The position numbers were made by a program, and so were the translations under genes. From NCBI RefSeq assembly GCF_000520555.1, contig NZ_KI914896.1, positions 14,080 through 71,797 on the forward strand: 57,718 nt of DNA, written 5' to 3'. Source of the DNA: Arthrobacter sp. Br18. GTDB taxonomy: Bacteria; Actinomycetota; Actinomycetes; Actinomycetales; Micrococcaceae. Within the stretch, counting starts at the first letter, position 1, and each line of letters opens with the position of its first letter. Below the pieces are notes generated by a model. The model saw only the letters and a list, made by a program, of their open reading frames with translations, did not search any database and was not told the DNA's origin. This document shows, piece by piece, positions 39,629-49,107 of this stretch.

Positions 39629-40732
39629 TCAGTCCTCCAGACCGAGCGCTGCCGCCACGCTCACGACGTCGAACTCGACCTTGGTGGGCTCGACATCCGA
39701 GCCGCTGGCGGTCCGCAGCGCCCACTGGGGGTCCTTGAGTCCGTGGCCCGTCACGGTGATGACGATCGTCTTGCCGACGGGAGCGAGCCCTTCGGAGTGC
39801 TTCTTGATGAGCCCCGCGACGCCGGCCGCCGACGCCGGTTCCACGAAGACGCCCTCGCGTGAGGACAGCCACCGGTGGGCGTCGAGGATCTCGTCATCGG
39901 TCACGGACTCGATCAGCCCGCCTGATTCGTCGCGGGCGGCCACGGCGTAATCCCAGGACGCCGGATTGCCGATCCGGATGGCGGTGGCGATGGTGTCGGG
40001 TTCGGTGATGGGATGGCCCTTGACGAAGGGCGCGGCTCCTTCCGCCTGGAAGCCCCACATGACCGGGGTCTTCGTGGCCACGGGGGGCAGTTCCCCCGCG
40101 TGCAGGGACGCGTAGGGAGCCGCGTACTCCCGATAACCCTTCCAGTAGGCACTGATGTTCCCGGCATTGCCGACGGGGAGCAGGTGATAGTCCGGGGCGT
40201 CGCCGAGCGTGTCGACGATCTCGAACGCCGCGGTCTTCTGGCCCTCGAGTCGTGCCGGATTCACCGAGTTCACGAGGAACACCGGATACGCCTCGGCCAG
40301 CTTCCGGGCGACATCGAGGCAGTTGTCGAAGTTGCCGTTGACCTGCAGCAGCTCGGCTCCGTGCGCGATGGCCTGGCTCAGTTTGCCGAGCGAGATCTTG
40401 CCGTCCGGCACCAGGACGGCACAGGTGAGACCGGCCTGCGTGGCATAGGCCGCCGCGGACGCCGAGGTGTTGCCTGTGGAGGCGCACACCACGGCCTTGG
40501 CCCCGGCCGCAACCGCTGCGGTCATGGCCATGGTCATCCCGCGGTCCTTGAAGGAGCCGGTGGGATTCATCCCCTCGACCTTCAGGTACACCGTGGAACC
40601 GGTCAGCTCGGACAGGTGCTTCGCGTGTACGAGGGGCGTTCCACCCTCGCCGAGGGTGATGATCTCGGTGGTGTCGCTGACGGGCAGGCGGTCGGCATAT
40701 TCGCGGATGACTCCGCGCCACTGATGGGCCAC
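39629..40732 (-). CDS. thrC: Threonine synthase
   Basis: Converts O-phosphohomoserine to threonine with PLP. 367 residues, with the PLP lysine in [11 protein letters not shown], the phosphate loop [11 protein letters not shown] and the early substrate loop [11 protein letters not shown]. The short form (class with about 360 residues) is usual in actinobacteria. The GTG start follows the hom stop directly (TAAGTG), so ribosomes probably restart. Confidence 0.96.
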   Translation of the reverse strand: MAHQWRGVIREYADRLPVSDTTEIITLGEGGTPLVHAKHLSELTGSTVYLKVEGMNPTGSFKDRGMTMAMTAAVAAGAKAVVCASTGNTSASAAAYATQAGLTCAVLVPDGKISLGKLSQAIAHGAELLQVNGNFDNCLDVARKLAEAYPVFLVNSVNPARLEGQKTAAFEIVDTLGDAPDYHLLPVGNAGNISAYWKGYREYAAPYASLHAGELPPVATKTPVMWGFQAEGAAPFVKGHPITEPDTIATAIRIGNPASWDYAVAARDESGGLIESVTDDEILDAHRWLSSREGVFVEPASAAGVAGLIKKHSEGLAPVGKTIVITVTGHGLKDPQWALRTASGSDVEPTKVEFDVVSVAAALGLED

Positions 40733-42064
40733 TTAGATTCCCTCGACTCTCAGGACTGATGTGACGGCATTGATCACGGGAAGTGCGGCAATCTGCGTCA
40801 CGGTTGCCGCCAGGGATGCCTCGAGTGCGCGGTGGGTGACGATCCGCAGCTCCGCCGTCGGCTCGCCGTCCTGCCCGGTCTGGTCGATGCGCTGCCGCAT
40901 GGTCTCGATGGAGACGCCGGTGTCGGCGAAGATGTGGGCGATCTTCGCCAGCACGCCCGGTTGGTCGGTGACGTCGAGCCCGATGCTGTAGCTCGTGCTC
41001 ACGGTCTCGATCCCTCGGGCGGGAACGTGGCCGGTGGTCGTTTCGGTGCGGCCGGGGCCGCCGAGCACCATGCGGCGGGCAGCGCTGACGACGTCGCCCA
41101 GCACGGCCGACGCGGTGGGCGTTCCACCGGCGCCCTGCCCGTAGAACATCAGCTCGCCCGCATTCTCCGCCTCGATGAACACAGCATTGAAGGCGCCGTG
41201 CACCGCAGCGAGCGGGTGCGTCCGCGGGAGGAGGGTCGGATGGACGCGCACACTGACTCCGGGGTCCCCGGAGTCGTCGTTCCAGAACTCCGCGATGGCG
41301 AGGAGCTTGATGACGTAGCCGTCGTCCTTCGCCGCGGCGACGTCGTCGGCCGTCACCGAGGTGATGCCCTCGCAGTACACGTCCTCGAGCGCGAAGCGCG
41401 TGTGGAAGGACAGCGAGGCCAGGATCGCCGCCTTCGCCGCTGCATCGTGGCCTTCGACGTCGGCGGTCGGGTCCGCTTCGGCGTAGCCCAGCGCCTGGGC
41501 GTCCTTCAGGGCGTCCCCGAAGGAGGCACCCGTCGAGTCCATCTGGTCGAGAATGTAGTTCGTGGTGCCGTTGACGATTCCCAGGACACGTCGGATGCGG
41601 TCGCCGGACAGGCTGTCGCGGATCGGCCGGAGGATGGGGACCGCACCTGCCACTGCTGCCTCGTAGGAGAGCTGCACTCCGGCGGCGTCCGCCTTCTCGT
41701 AGAGCGCCGGCCCGTCCTTCGCCAGCAGGGCCTTGTTGCCGCTGACCACCGAGGCGCCGTGCCCGATGGCGCCAAGGATCAGCGAGCGGGCCGGCTCGAT
41801 GCCGCCCATGAGCTCGATGACGATGTCGGCATTCGCAATGAGTTCCTCCGCGTCCTGGGTGAACAGTTCACGGGGCAGGTCGGCGTCCCGTTCGGCATCG
41901 AGGGACCGCACGGCGATGCCGGTCAGCTCCAGGGGCGCGCCGGCCCGCAGGCCGAGGTTCTCGGCATCCTCGAGAAGGATCCGCGCCACCTGCGAGCCGA
42001 CGTTGCCGCACCCCAGAAGGGCGACGCGCAGGGGTTTGCCGGGGGGATATCCAGTGGTGTTCAT
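40733..42064 (-). CDS. hom: Homoserine dehydrogenase
   Basis: Reduces aspartate semialdehyde to homoserine. 443 residues: NAD(P) site VALLGCGNVGSQVARIL, catalytic block with NGTTNYILDQM and ADPTADVEGHDAAAK, and a C-terminal ACT domain (SYSIGLDVTDQPGVLAKIA ... VSIETMRQ) that in relatives gives threonine feedback. ATG overlaps the lysA stop as ATGA, so lysine and threonine branches are coexpressed. Confidence 0.96.
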   Translation of the reverse strand: MNTTGYPPGKPLRVALLGCGNVGSQVARILLEDAENLGLRAGAPLELTGIAVRSLDAERDADLPRELFTQDAEELIANADIVIELMGGIEPARSLILGAIGHGASVVSGNKALLAKDGPALYEKADAAGVQLSYEAAVAGAVPILRPIRDSLSGDRIRRVLGIVNGTTNYILDQMDSTGASFGDALKDAQALGYAEADPTADVEGHDAAAKAAILASLSFHTRFALEDVYCEGITSVTADDVAAAKDDGYVIKLLAIAEFWNDDSGDPGVSVRVHPTLLPRTHPLAAVHGAFNAVFIEAENAGELMFYGQGAGGTPTASAVLGDVVSAARRMVLGGPGRTETTTGHVPARGIETVSTSYSIGLDVTDQPGVLAKIAHIFADTGVSIETMRQRIDQTGQDGEPTAELRIVTHRALEASLAATVTQIAALPVINAVTSVLRVEGI

Positions 42065-43581
42065 ACGGTCGGTTCGGCTCCTGAGCTGGGGAATGAAGAT
42101 ACGGGGGAACGGGGAACGTCCCGCGCCAGCAGGTCATCCTCCGTCTCGCCGCGGACGATCAGCCGGGCTTTGCCGCCGGCCACTGCCACGACCGGCGGTC
42201 GTGGGATGTAGTTGTAGTTGCTGGACAGGGACCAGCAGTAGGCGCCGGTGCCGGGCACTGCGAGGAGATCGCCGGCCCGGGTGTCCCCCGGAAGGTAGAC
42301 GTCCCGTGCCACGATGTCGCCGCTTTCGCAGTGCTTGCCGACCACGCGCGACAGCACGGGGTCCGCGGCCGGAGCCCTCGAGGCGAGGACGGCCGAGTAG
42401 TCCGCGCCGTACAGCACCGGGCGCGCGTTGTCGCTCATGCCACCGTCCACCGAAACATAGCGGCGCGGGTGGGTAACCGGCTCCGCTGCGCCCTCCGGCC
42501 CTCCGCTGTCCACGCGGACCACCTTGGTGGTTCCCGCGGTGTAGAGGGTGAAGGTGGTGGGGCCCACGATGGCGCGGCCCGGCTCGATCGAGATGCGGGG
42601 GACGCGCAAATCCAGTTCCGTGCACGTGGACCCGACGACGGCGGCCATGGCCCGCGCGATCTCCCGCGGCGGCCGCGGGGTGTCCGCCTCGGTGTAGGCG
42701 ATGCCGTAGCCTCCCCCGAGGTCCAGTTCGGCAAGCTCCACCCCATGGCGGTCCCGCACCTCGGCGAGGAAGCCCAGCAGCCTGCGCGCCGCGAGTTCGA
42801 AGCCTTCGGGCTCGAAGATCTGCGACCCGATATGGCAGTGCACCCCCAGGAGGTTGATCCCGGGGTGCCGGAGCGCTGCCGATACCGCCTGCGCGGCGGG
42901 TGAGGCGCCGTCGTCGTCGGTGGTCTCAGCGCCGTCGGTCTCAGGGTCGTCGGCCAGCGACAGGCCGAACTTCTGGTCCTCGTGCGCGGTGGCGATGAAC
43001 TCGTGCGTTTCGGCATGGACACCCGGAGTGAGCCGGAGCATCACGTTGGCCCTCGCGCCCCGCTCCACTGCCAGGCCGCCGACCAGCGCCACTTCCTGCA
43101 GGCTGTCGACCACGATGCGGCCGAGGCCGGCGTCGATGGCCCGCGTGATCTCGGCGGCCGACTTGTTGTTGCCGTGCAGGCCCAGCCGATGTCCGGGCAG
43201 GCCCGCGCGGAGGGCTACCGCGAGCTCACCGCCCGAGCACGTATCCAAGCCCAGGCCCTCCTCCGACACCCAGTGGGCAATCTCGGAGCACAGGAAGGAC
43301 TTGCCCGCGTAGAAGATGTCGACTCCCCCGCAGAGCTCGTCGAATGCGGCGTTGAAAGCGTCACGGAATCCGGCGGCACGGGCACGGAAATCCGCCTCGG
43401 AGACCACGTAGAGCGGAGTGCCGAACTCCCGCGCGAGGTCCTCCACGGGGACGCCGTCGATTTCGAGGCTTCCCGACGGGCCCCGGTCGACGTCCTGCGC
43501 CCAGAGCTTCCGCTCGAGGACCGCGGGGTCCGCGGGCACGGTCAACCAGCCGGGGGCGAGAGGCGATGCTTCGACAGCCAC
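42061..43581 (-). CDS. lysA: Diaminopimelate decarboxylase
   Basis: Final step of lysine synthesis. 506 residues from GTG 43581 (GGAAAGGA upstream), two bases after the argS stop. PLP lysine in FYAGKSFLC, HCHIGSQIF, the glycine loop ELDLGGGYGIAYTE, EPGRAIVG, and the catalytic cysteine in KHCESGDIV. An acidic insertion (DDPETDGAETTDDDGAS) sits near residue 235, before the strand with the HCHIGSQ loop. The gene order argS-lysA-hom-thrC-thrB is conserved across actinobacteria. Confidence 0.96.
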   Translation of the reverse strand: MAVEASPLAPGWLTVPADPAVLERKLWAQDVDRGPSGSLEIDGVPVEDLAREFGTPLYVVSEADFRARAAGFRDAFNAAFDELCGGVDIFYAGKSFLCSEIAHWVSEEGLGLDTCSGGELAVALRAGLPGHRLGLHGNNKSAAEITRAIDAGLGRIVVDSLQEVALVGGLAVERGARANVMLRLTPGVHAETHEFIATAHEDQKFGLSLADDPETDGAETTDDDGASPAAQAVSAALRHPGINLLGVHCHIGSQIFEPEGFELAARRLLGFLAEVRDRHGVELAELDLGGGYGIAYTEADTPRPPREIARAMAAVVGSTCTELDLRVPRISIEPGRAIVGPTTFTLYTAGTTKVVRVDSGGPEGAAEPVTHPRRYVSVDGGMSDNARPVLYGADYSAVLASRAPAADPVLSRVVGKHCESGDIVARDVYLPGDTRAGDLLAVPGTGAYCWSLSSNYNYIPRPPVVAVAGGKARLIVRGETEDDLLARDVPRSPVSSFPSSGAEPTV

Positions 43582-43583
43582 GC

Positions 43584-45233
43584 CTACATCCTTTCCGGCG
43601 CCGAGACGCCCAGCAGTGCCAGTCCGTTGGCCAGGACCTGCTGCGTTGCGTTGTTGAGCCACAGTCGGCTCCGGTGCACTTCCTCCACCGGTGCGTCACC
43701 GAGTGGAGCGATCCGGCAGGCGTCGTACCAGCGGTGGTAGGTGCCGGCTATCACTTCGAGGTGACGGGCCACGCGGTGGGGTTCGCGGAACGTGGCGGCC
43801 GACGCCACGACGCCGGGGAACTGCCCGAGGGCGGCCAGCAGTTCGCCCTCGGTGGGGTGGCTGAGCGTCGTCGCGTCGAAGCTTCCGGTGTCGACGCCGG
43901 CCGAGGAGGCATTGCGCTCCACCGCGTTCGTCCGGGCATGCGCGTACTGCACGTAGAACACCGGGTTCTCGTTGCTCTTCTTCGTCAGCAGATCCAGGTC
44001 GATGTCGATGTTGGAGTCGGCCGAGAACCGCGCCAGGGTGTACCGGGCGGCGTCGACGCCCACGGCGTCGACGAGGTCCTCGAGGGTCACCACGGTCCCG
44101 GCCCGTTTCGACATGCGCACGGGGGCGCCGTCCTTCATCAGGTTGACCATCTGGCCGATCAGCACCTCGACGGCGTCCGGGTCGTCGCCGAGCGCTGCTG
44201 CCGCGGCTTTCAACCGGGCCACGTAGCCGTGGTGGTCCGCGCCGAGCATGATGATGTTGAGGTCGAAGCCGCGCTGGCGCTTGTTGACGAAGTAACCGAT
44301 GTCGCCGGCGATGTAGGCCGGCGAGCCGTTCGACTTGATGACCACGCGGTCGCGGTCGTCCCCGAAGTCGGTGGACTTCAGCCACCACGCGCCCTCCTCG
44401 AAGAACAGGTTGCCCGAGCCTTTCAGCTGCTCCAGCAGACCCTCGACGAAGTGGTCGGCGAACAGCGAATGCTCGTGGAAGTAGACGTCGAAGTCCACAC
44501 CGAAGTCGTGAAGGGACTTCTTGATGTCGGTGAACATGAGGTCGACACCGACAGCCCGGAAGGTCTCGAGGGCCTCCGCCTCGTCGAGGGACAGGACGTC
44601 CGGCTCCTTTGCCAGGACCCGGTCGGCGATGTCTCCGATGTACTGTCCCCCGTAGCCGTCCTCCGGGGCGGGGCTTCCCGAGGCGCTGGCGAGGAGGGAC
44701 CTCGCAAACCTGTCGATCTGGGCGCCGTGGTCGTTGAAGTAGTACTCCCGGGTCACGTCCGCGCCCTGTGACTGCAGGATCCGCGCGAGCGCATCACCGA
44801 CAGCCGCCCACCGCGTGCCGCCGATGTGGATGGGTCCCGTCGGATTGGCTGAGACGAACTCGAGGTTGATCTTCCGGCCCGCCAGGGCGTCGTTCGTCCC
44901 GTAGGCGGTGCCCGCCTCGACGACGGTACGGGCGAGTTCGCCGGCCGCGCCGGCATCGAGCGTGATGTTGAGGAAGCCCGGCCCGGCGATATCGACGCTC
45001 TTGACGCCCTCGATCGCGGCGAGGCGTGCACTGAGGATCCCGGCGAACTCGCGCGGGTTCATGCCGGCCTTCTTCGACAGCTGGAGCGCGATGTTGGTGG
45101 CCCAGTCTCCGTGCTCCCGGTTCTTAGGTCGCTCGACCCGGATCTCGGGAGGAAGTTCGATAGCGAAATCACCGGCGGCGACAGCATCATGCAGGCAGGC
45201 GGAGATAGCGGAGGAAAGCTGTTCAGGAGTCAC
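43584..45233 (-). CDS. argS: Arginyl-tRNA synthetase
   Basis: Class I synthetase of 549 residues. N-terminal Add-1 domain, HIGH-type motif in [19 protein letters not shown]-type loop VRMSKRAGT, and the C-terminal anticodon helix bundle ending [25 protein letters not shown] (split here by family comparison). GTG 45233 is preferred to 45254 because TATGCT precedes it by six bases, the leaderless spacing seen elsewhere in this window, and because family proteins begin near [11 protein letters not shown]. First gene of the argS-lysA-hom-thrC-thrB operon. Confidence 0.95.
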   Translation of the reverse strand: MTPEQLSSAISACLHDAVAAGDFAIELPPEIRVERPKNREHGDWATNIALQLSKKAGMNPREFAGILSARLAAIEGVKSVDIAGPGFLNITLDAGAAGELARTVVEAGTAYGTNDALAGRKINLEFVSANPTGPIHIGGTRWAAVGDALARILQSQGADVTREYYFNDHGAQIDRFARSLLASASGSPAPEDGYGGQYIGDIADRVLAKEPDVLSLDEAEALETFRAVGVDLMFTDIKKSLHDFGVDFDVYFHEHSLFADHFVEGLLEQLKGSGNLFFEEGAWWLKSTDFGDDRDRVVIKSNGSPAYIAGDIGYFVNKRQRGFDLNIIMLGADHHGYVARLKAAAAALGDDPDAVEVLIGQMVNLMKDGAPVRMSKRAGTVVTLEDLVDAVGVDAARYTLARFSADSNIDIDLDLLTKKSNENPVFYVQYAHARTNAVERNASSAGVDTGSFDATTLSHPTEGELLAALGQFPGVVASAATFREPHRVARHLEVIAGTYHRWYDACRIAPLGDAPVEEVHRSRLWLNNATQQVLANGLALLGVSAPERM

Positions 45234-45245
45234 CTTCCCAGCATA
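45233..45245 (-). promoter_or_regulatory. Leaderless promoter of the argS operon
   Basis: TATGCT at 45245-45240 on the minus strand, six bases (GGGAAG), then GTG 45233. The divergent lipoprotein gene starts 213 bases away at 45447; the space between holds no other feature I recognise. Confidence 0.4.
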
Positions 45246-45446
45246 ACGGCGCACAACACAGAGGCTGATTCGTGTGACGGGCCATGCAGCCGCGAAGTCC
45301 GTCAGTGGTGCCGATGTGAATTGGAGTCCCCGGGAGTCCGTCCAGCACGCCGCGTGGAACGAAGTACTTGCGGTTATGTTTTATGGGCAGAAGCCCTTTC
45401 CATTCCGGGTCGGCGTGCTGGGCCCGAACCTTCGAGGAGACCTGCC

Positions 45447-46001
45447 ATGGACGCCGAAATCACCAGTCCCACCCCTGTTCGACGAGGCACGCCCGGCAGG
45501 AAAGTCCTGACGGCCCTTGCCGCCGTCTCACTGCTCGGCGCGGCCGGCTGCGCTGGATCCTCGGATGCCGCGGAGGACAGCGGAGGCGGCGCGGACAGCA
45601 CGGCCACGGAGGCTGCTGCGGCTCCGGCTTCCCCGTCCGCGGCTGCCGGGGACCCGACATCCGCTGCGGCTCCGGCAGACGCTCCGGCAGAAGCTTCGGA
45701 CCAGACGTACAAGGACGGCACGTACACCCAGGTCGGAACGTACGTCTCCCCCGGCGGGCCTGAGGAGATAGGGATCACCCTGACCCTCGAGAGCGACGTC
45801 GTGACGGCGGCGGAGGCCGAGCCCATGCCCTCCAACCCGACCACGGAGATGTATCAGGGGCGCTTCGCCAGCGGCATCCAGGAGGAGATCATGGGCAAGA
45901 AACTCGACGAACTCGAGGTCGACAAGGTCGCAGGGTCCTCGCTGTCGAGCGGTGGATTCGCGGAAGCCGCCGAGAAGATCAAGGGCGAAGCCGGAGCCTA
46001 G
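45447..46001 (+). CDS. FMN-binding-domain lipoprotein
   Basis: 184 residues from ATG 45447 with GAGGAGACC upstream. A basic start and hydrophobic stretch end in the lipobox LGAAGC, so the protein is a lipoprotein outside the membrane. A long Ala/Pro/Ser-rich spacer precedes the domain (TYKDGTYTQVGTYVSPGG, EIGITLTLESDVV). The region where FMN_bind proteins carry DxxSGAT reads DKVAGSS, so serine stands at the flavin-accepting threonine position. It is followed directly by apbE and the membrane oxidoreductase, which together form a flavin-based electron-transfer unit. Confidence 0.85.
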   Translation: MDAEITSPTPVRRGTPGRKVLTALAAVSLLGAAGCAGSSDAAEDSGGGADSTATEAAAAPASPSAAAGDPTSAAAPADAPAEASDQTYKDGTYTQVGTYVSPGGPEEIGITLTLESDVVTAAEAEPMPSNPTTEMYQGRFASGIQEEIMGKKLDELEVDKVAGSSLSSGGFAEAAEKIKGEAGA

Positions 46002-46024
46002 GCAGGACAGGGGAAAGGTAACCG

Positions 46025-46756
46025 ATGGCGAGCACCTTCGCCTTCGACGCGATCGGCACCGCCTGGCGGGTGGACAGCGGAGCGGAGCTCGACCCTGCCA
46101 CGCAGCGCGGAGTCCTGGAGCTGATCGAGGAGTACGACGCCGTCTACTCGCGGTTCCGTGCAGACTCGGGCATCTCGACGCTCGCGCAGGCAGGCGGCTC
46201 GTTGACGCTCCCTGCCCACGGCGCGGAACTCGGAACGCTCTACGGTGCGCTCTACCGGATCACCCGGGGCTCGATGTCGCCGCTGGTGGGTGCCGTGCTT
46301 GAGCACCAGGGCTACGACGCTGCCTACAGCCTCACGCCCCGCGGCCCGGCGAGCGCCGCAGCCGGTCACGACGACGTCCTGGTCGACGCCAGCGGCGACA
46401 TGCTGCACCGCGGTCCCCGGGCGTTGACCGTAGCGCTCGAGCACCCCTACGACGCCACGTCGGCCATCGGCACCGTGGTGCTCGAGAACCGTGCATTGTG
46501 CGCGTCGGCGTCCAACCGGAGGGCGTGGGGCGATGGCCTCCACCACGTGGTGGACGCCGCGACGGGCAGCTGCGTGGATCGCGTGGTCGCCACGTGGGTG
46601 CTCGCCGCGGACGCCATGACGGCGGATGCACTTGCCACCGCCCTTTTCCTGGCCGAGCCGGAGGACCTTTCGGCCGAGTTCGAGTTCGACTACGTCCAGG
46701 TCTTCTCCGACGGACGCGCCCGCTACTCACCTCCCCTGAATGGAGCGCTTTTCTAG
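46025..46756 (+). CDS. ApbE-type FAD:protein FMN transferase with internal deletion
   Basis: 243 residues. Normal family members of this actinobacterial type are about 285 residues, as I recall them. Conserved parts are FDAIGTAW, EYDAVYSRFR, GSMSPLVGAVLEHQGYDAAYS and, later, ALCASASNRRAWGDGLHHV and MTADALATALF. Between LTPRGPAS (about residue 112) and AAGHDDVLVDASGD, some 40 residues are missing, which should include the LDVGAAGKG-type segment of the FAD/Mg2+ site. The frame stays open. AAAGG precedes the ATG. The expected role is to attach FMN to the upstream lipoprotein or to the RnfD-like domain; the deletion makes activity doubtful. Confidence 0.85.
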   Translation: MASTFAFDAIGTAWRVDSGAELDPATQRGVLELIEEYDAVYSRFRADSGISTLAQAGGSLTLPAHGAELGTLYGALYRITRGSMSPLVGAVLEHQGYDAAYSLTPRGPASAAAGHDDVLVDASGDMLHRGPRALTVALEHPYDATSAIGTVVLENRALCASASNRRAWGDGLHHVVDAATGSCVDRVVATWVLAADAMTADALATALFLAEPEDLSAEFEFDYVQVFSDGRARYSPPLNGALF

Positions 46757-48265
46757 ATGAGAACCCGAATGGACACCCTGCTGGGCCGGTTCACGATGTA
46801 CCGGCTGACCCTGGCCCTGCTGGTGGCCCTGACCCTTGAGGCCTTCCTTCTCTCCGCCGCCGGGCTGCTGGCCTTCACCCTGACGGAACTCGCGGCCACC
46901 CTGGCCGTCACTCTCCTCTCGACCCTCGTGGGCACCCGCCTTCTGGCGCTGATCCTCCGGCTCCGGCCGCATCATGAGTCGGCGCTGATCACCGGCCTGA
47001 TCCTGTTCTTCGTCATGTTCCCCTCCAACACGGCCGCCGGGCTCGGGGGCATCGCCGTGGCCGGCTTCGCCGCCGCTGCCTCCAAATTCGTGCTGGCGCT
47101 TCGCGGGAGGCACATCTTCAACCCCGCGGCGATAGGAGCAGTCATCGCAACACTGCTGGGCGTGTCGGCGGCGGGCTGGTGGGTTGCCAACCCCTATATG
47201 CTTCCGCTGGTCCTGGCCGGCGCCCTCGTCCTGCTCTACCGGACCAGGAAACTGACCATGGGTGTGGTTTTCGTCGCCGTCAGTGCCGCGATCCTGATCG
47301 TCGGACTCGTGGGCAACGGCCTCACCACGATCGCTTCGGCCCAGCTGATCTTCCTCTCGTACCCCATCCTTTTCCTCGTCGGCTTCATGCTGACCGAGCC
47401 CCTGACCCTGCCTCCGCTGCGGTGGCAGCAGCTGGCCGTCGCCGTCGTCTTCGCGTCCCAGCCGAGCATCGGGCCCATCCTCCTGGGGCCCGAGTTCGCC
47501 CTGGTGATCGGCAACGCCGTCGCCTTCCTGATGGGCCAGCGCCGCGGGGTCAGCCTGCGGTACACCGGCCAACGGCAGCTGACCCCGACAAGCACGGAGC
47601 TGGTGTTCGAGCCGACCCGCCCCGTGCGTTTCGACGCCGGGCAGTACATGGAACTGACCCTCCCCCATGAGCGGGCCGACGCACGGGGTGCCCGCCGAAC
47701 CTTCAGCATCACCTCGGCGCCCGGGGACACCTCGCGGATCAGCTTCGGCCTGCGTGTCTCCGAGCCCGGCAGCTCCTTCAAGAAGGCACTCCTCTGCCTC
47801 CGGGAAGGAACAAGCATTACCGGGACCCTGGTGGGCGGTGATTTCCGCCTCCCCCGCGATGCGTCGGTCCCCCTGCTCCTCGCCGCGGGCGGCATCGGCG
47901 TGACCCCATTCCTCAGCCAACTCCGGGACGTTGCGGAGCGCGGGGAACACCGCGACGTCGTCCTGCTCTACGTAGTGACGGCGCCCGCCGAGATCGCCTA
48001 CCTCGACGAGCTCAGGGAGCTCGGCACCCGTGTGGTCCTCTTCGCGTCACGGAACCCGTCCGACGACGGCGTGGCGCTGCCCGATTCCTGGCACTATGCG
48101 GGCTCCGGCTACCCGGACGCCGACGCTCTCCTGGCCGGGATACCGGACCTGGCCGACCGCAGGGCCTACGTCTCGGGTTCCCCGAGAATCATCGCCCATC
48201 TCACGGCAGAGCTGAAGCGGGCCGGGACCAGAAGGGTGGCCACCGACGCGTTCCTCGGGTACTAG
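46757..48265 (+). CDS. RnfD/NqrB-like membrane domain fused to ferredoxin-NADP reductase-type domain
   Basis: 502 residues. Residues 1-270 hold about eight to ten membrane helices with HHESALITGLILFFV and FNPAAIGAVIATLL, which resemble RnfD/NqrB. Residues 275-502 are an FNR module: RTFSITSAPGD for FAD, GGDFRLP, and LLAAGGIGVTPFLSQLRD for NAD(P), ending TRRVATDAFLGY. ATG follows the apbE stop with no gap. The layout merges the parts that NqrB and NqrF, or RnfD and RnfC, supply separately, so it could move electrons from cytosolic NAD(P)H across the membrane to the FMN lipoprotein. Confidence 0.85.
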   Translation: MRTRMDTLLGRFTMYRLTLALLVALTLEAFLLSAAGLLAFTLTELAATLAVTLLSTLVGTRLLALILRLRPHHESALITGLILFFVMFPSNTAAGLGGIAVAGFAAAASKFVLALRGRHIFNPAAIGAVIATLLGVSAAGWWVANPYMLPLVLAGALVLLYRTRKLTMGVVFVAVSAAILIVGLVGNGLTTIASAQLIFLSYPILFLVGFMLTEPLTLPPLRWQQLAVAVVFASQPSIGPILLGPEFALVIGNAVAFLMGQRRGVSLRYTGQRQLTPTSTELVFEPTRPVRFDAGQYMELTLPHERADARGARRTFSITSAPGDTSRISFGLRVSEPGSSFKKALLCLREGTSITGTLVGGDFRLPRDASVPLLLAAGGIGVTPFLSQLRDVAERGEHRDVVLLYVVTAPAEIAYLDELRELGTRVVLFASRNPSDDGVALPDSWHYAGSGYPDADALLAGIPDLADRRAYVSGSPRIIAHLTAELKRAGTRRVATDAFLGY

Positions 48266-48438
48266 GGCCACGGACAGGGTTGCTGGTATGGCTATCGATG
48301 GGTCACCGTTGAGGTCAGCGATGAGGTCACTGCCGAGGCCACGGCCGAGGCCGTCAAGGGCGGGCGGCGTTTCCGCTGGGCATATCCCACCTGCTAAGCT
48401 CGATAAGTCCTGTCGAGGGCGCGCTCGCCGCGTACCTT

Positions 48439-48514
48439 GCCTTCGTAGCTCAGGGGATAGAGCGTCCGCCTCCGGAGCGGAAGGTCGTAGGTTCGAATCC
48501 TATCGAGGGCACCA
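48439..48514 (+). tRNA. tRNA-Arg (CCG), reads CGG
   Basis: Full cloverleaf: acceptor GCCTTCG pairs with CGAGGGC (one T-G pair), D arm GCTC/GAGC, anticodon stem TCCGC/GCGGA with loop CTCCGGA (anticodon CCG), and T arm GTAGG/CCTAT with loop TTCGAAT. Discriminator A and the CCA end are encoded (48511-48514). Confidence 0.95.
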
Positions 48515-48544
48515 GAGCAGCAGGGAAAACCTGCAGCGAAGGGA

Positions 48545-48573
48545 ACCGCCGCCGTCCTGAAAAGGGCGGCGGC
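48545..48573 (+). terminator. Intrinsic terminator after tRNA-Arg
   Basis: A GC-rich stem of about ten pairs (ACCGCCGCC with GGCGGCGGT) closed by a short loop containing TGAAAA is followed by TTTTTT. It is the clearest Rho-independent terminator in the window and lies between the tRNA and the converging DoxX gene. Confidence 0.85.
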
Positions 48574-48629
48574 GGTTTTTTTACTTCCCGCACCGTATTC
48601 TCACTGCCCGCACTGTCTGTCACTGCCCG

Positions 48630-48998
48630 CTAGAGCGGCCAGTTACTCGAGCGCCCCCATGCCACGGAGACGGCAAGCAGCAACGCTGCAATGTTGATGG
48701 CGAAGTCTTTCTCGCCCCGGGACAGATGAAACGCGATGGACAAGGCCATTATCAGGGCGAGCCCTGCAGCTGCCAGGGGAATGAGGAAGGTGGCGATGGT
48801 GAACACTGCCGGGAGGATCAGGCCGAGCGCCCCGAGGATCTCGGCCACCCCTGCGGTCCGCGCGTAGGCCGGCTTCTCCTGTGCCCAGCCGAGCCCCCGG
48901 TCGGCCAGTTTGTCGAGGGGAATTAACGTCTTCGAGATTCCGGCGGCGAGGAAGAAGGCGGCAAGGAGAATTGCAGCTATCCATAGTGCGATATCCAC
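48630..48998 (-). CDS. DoxX family membrane protein
   Basis: 122 residues with four membrane helices. LAAGISKTL and AYARTAGVAEILGALGLILP are the family's main conserved parts. GTG 48998 has an excellent Shine-Dalgarno (GGAGGTGATT). DoxX proteins occur in several redox and stress settings; nothing nearby fixes the role. It converges with the tRNA terminator. Confidence 0.85.
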   Translation of the reverse strand: MDIALWIAAILLAAFFLAAGISKTLIPLDKLADRGLGWAQEKPAYARTAGVAEILGALGLILPAVFTIATFLIPLAAAGLALIMALSIAFHLSRGEKDFAINIAALLLAVSVAWGRSSNWPL

Positions 48999-49094
48999 GG
49001 AATCACCTCCGACCGGTGCCTGCTGTCAGGTAATTCTGCGCCTTCTCGCACTACTAGGGAAGCGCGGATCCACGGTACCGGCGGACGGCGCTTG

Positions 49095-49107
49095 TAGGAT
49101 GTCCCGA
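49095..49107 (+). promoter_or_regulatory. Leaderless promoter of the DUF2252 gene
   Basis: TAGGAT at 49095-49100, six bases (GTCCCG), then ATG 49107. The pattern is the same as for the SDR gene at 1420. Confidence 0.42.

Noticed and set aside
48439-48514. Integration site at tRNA-Arg
   Set aside because: No integrase, no repeated tRNA 3' end and no change of gene character on either side.
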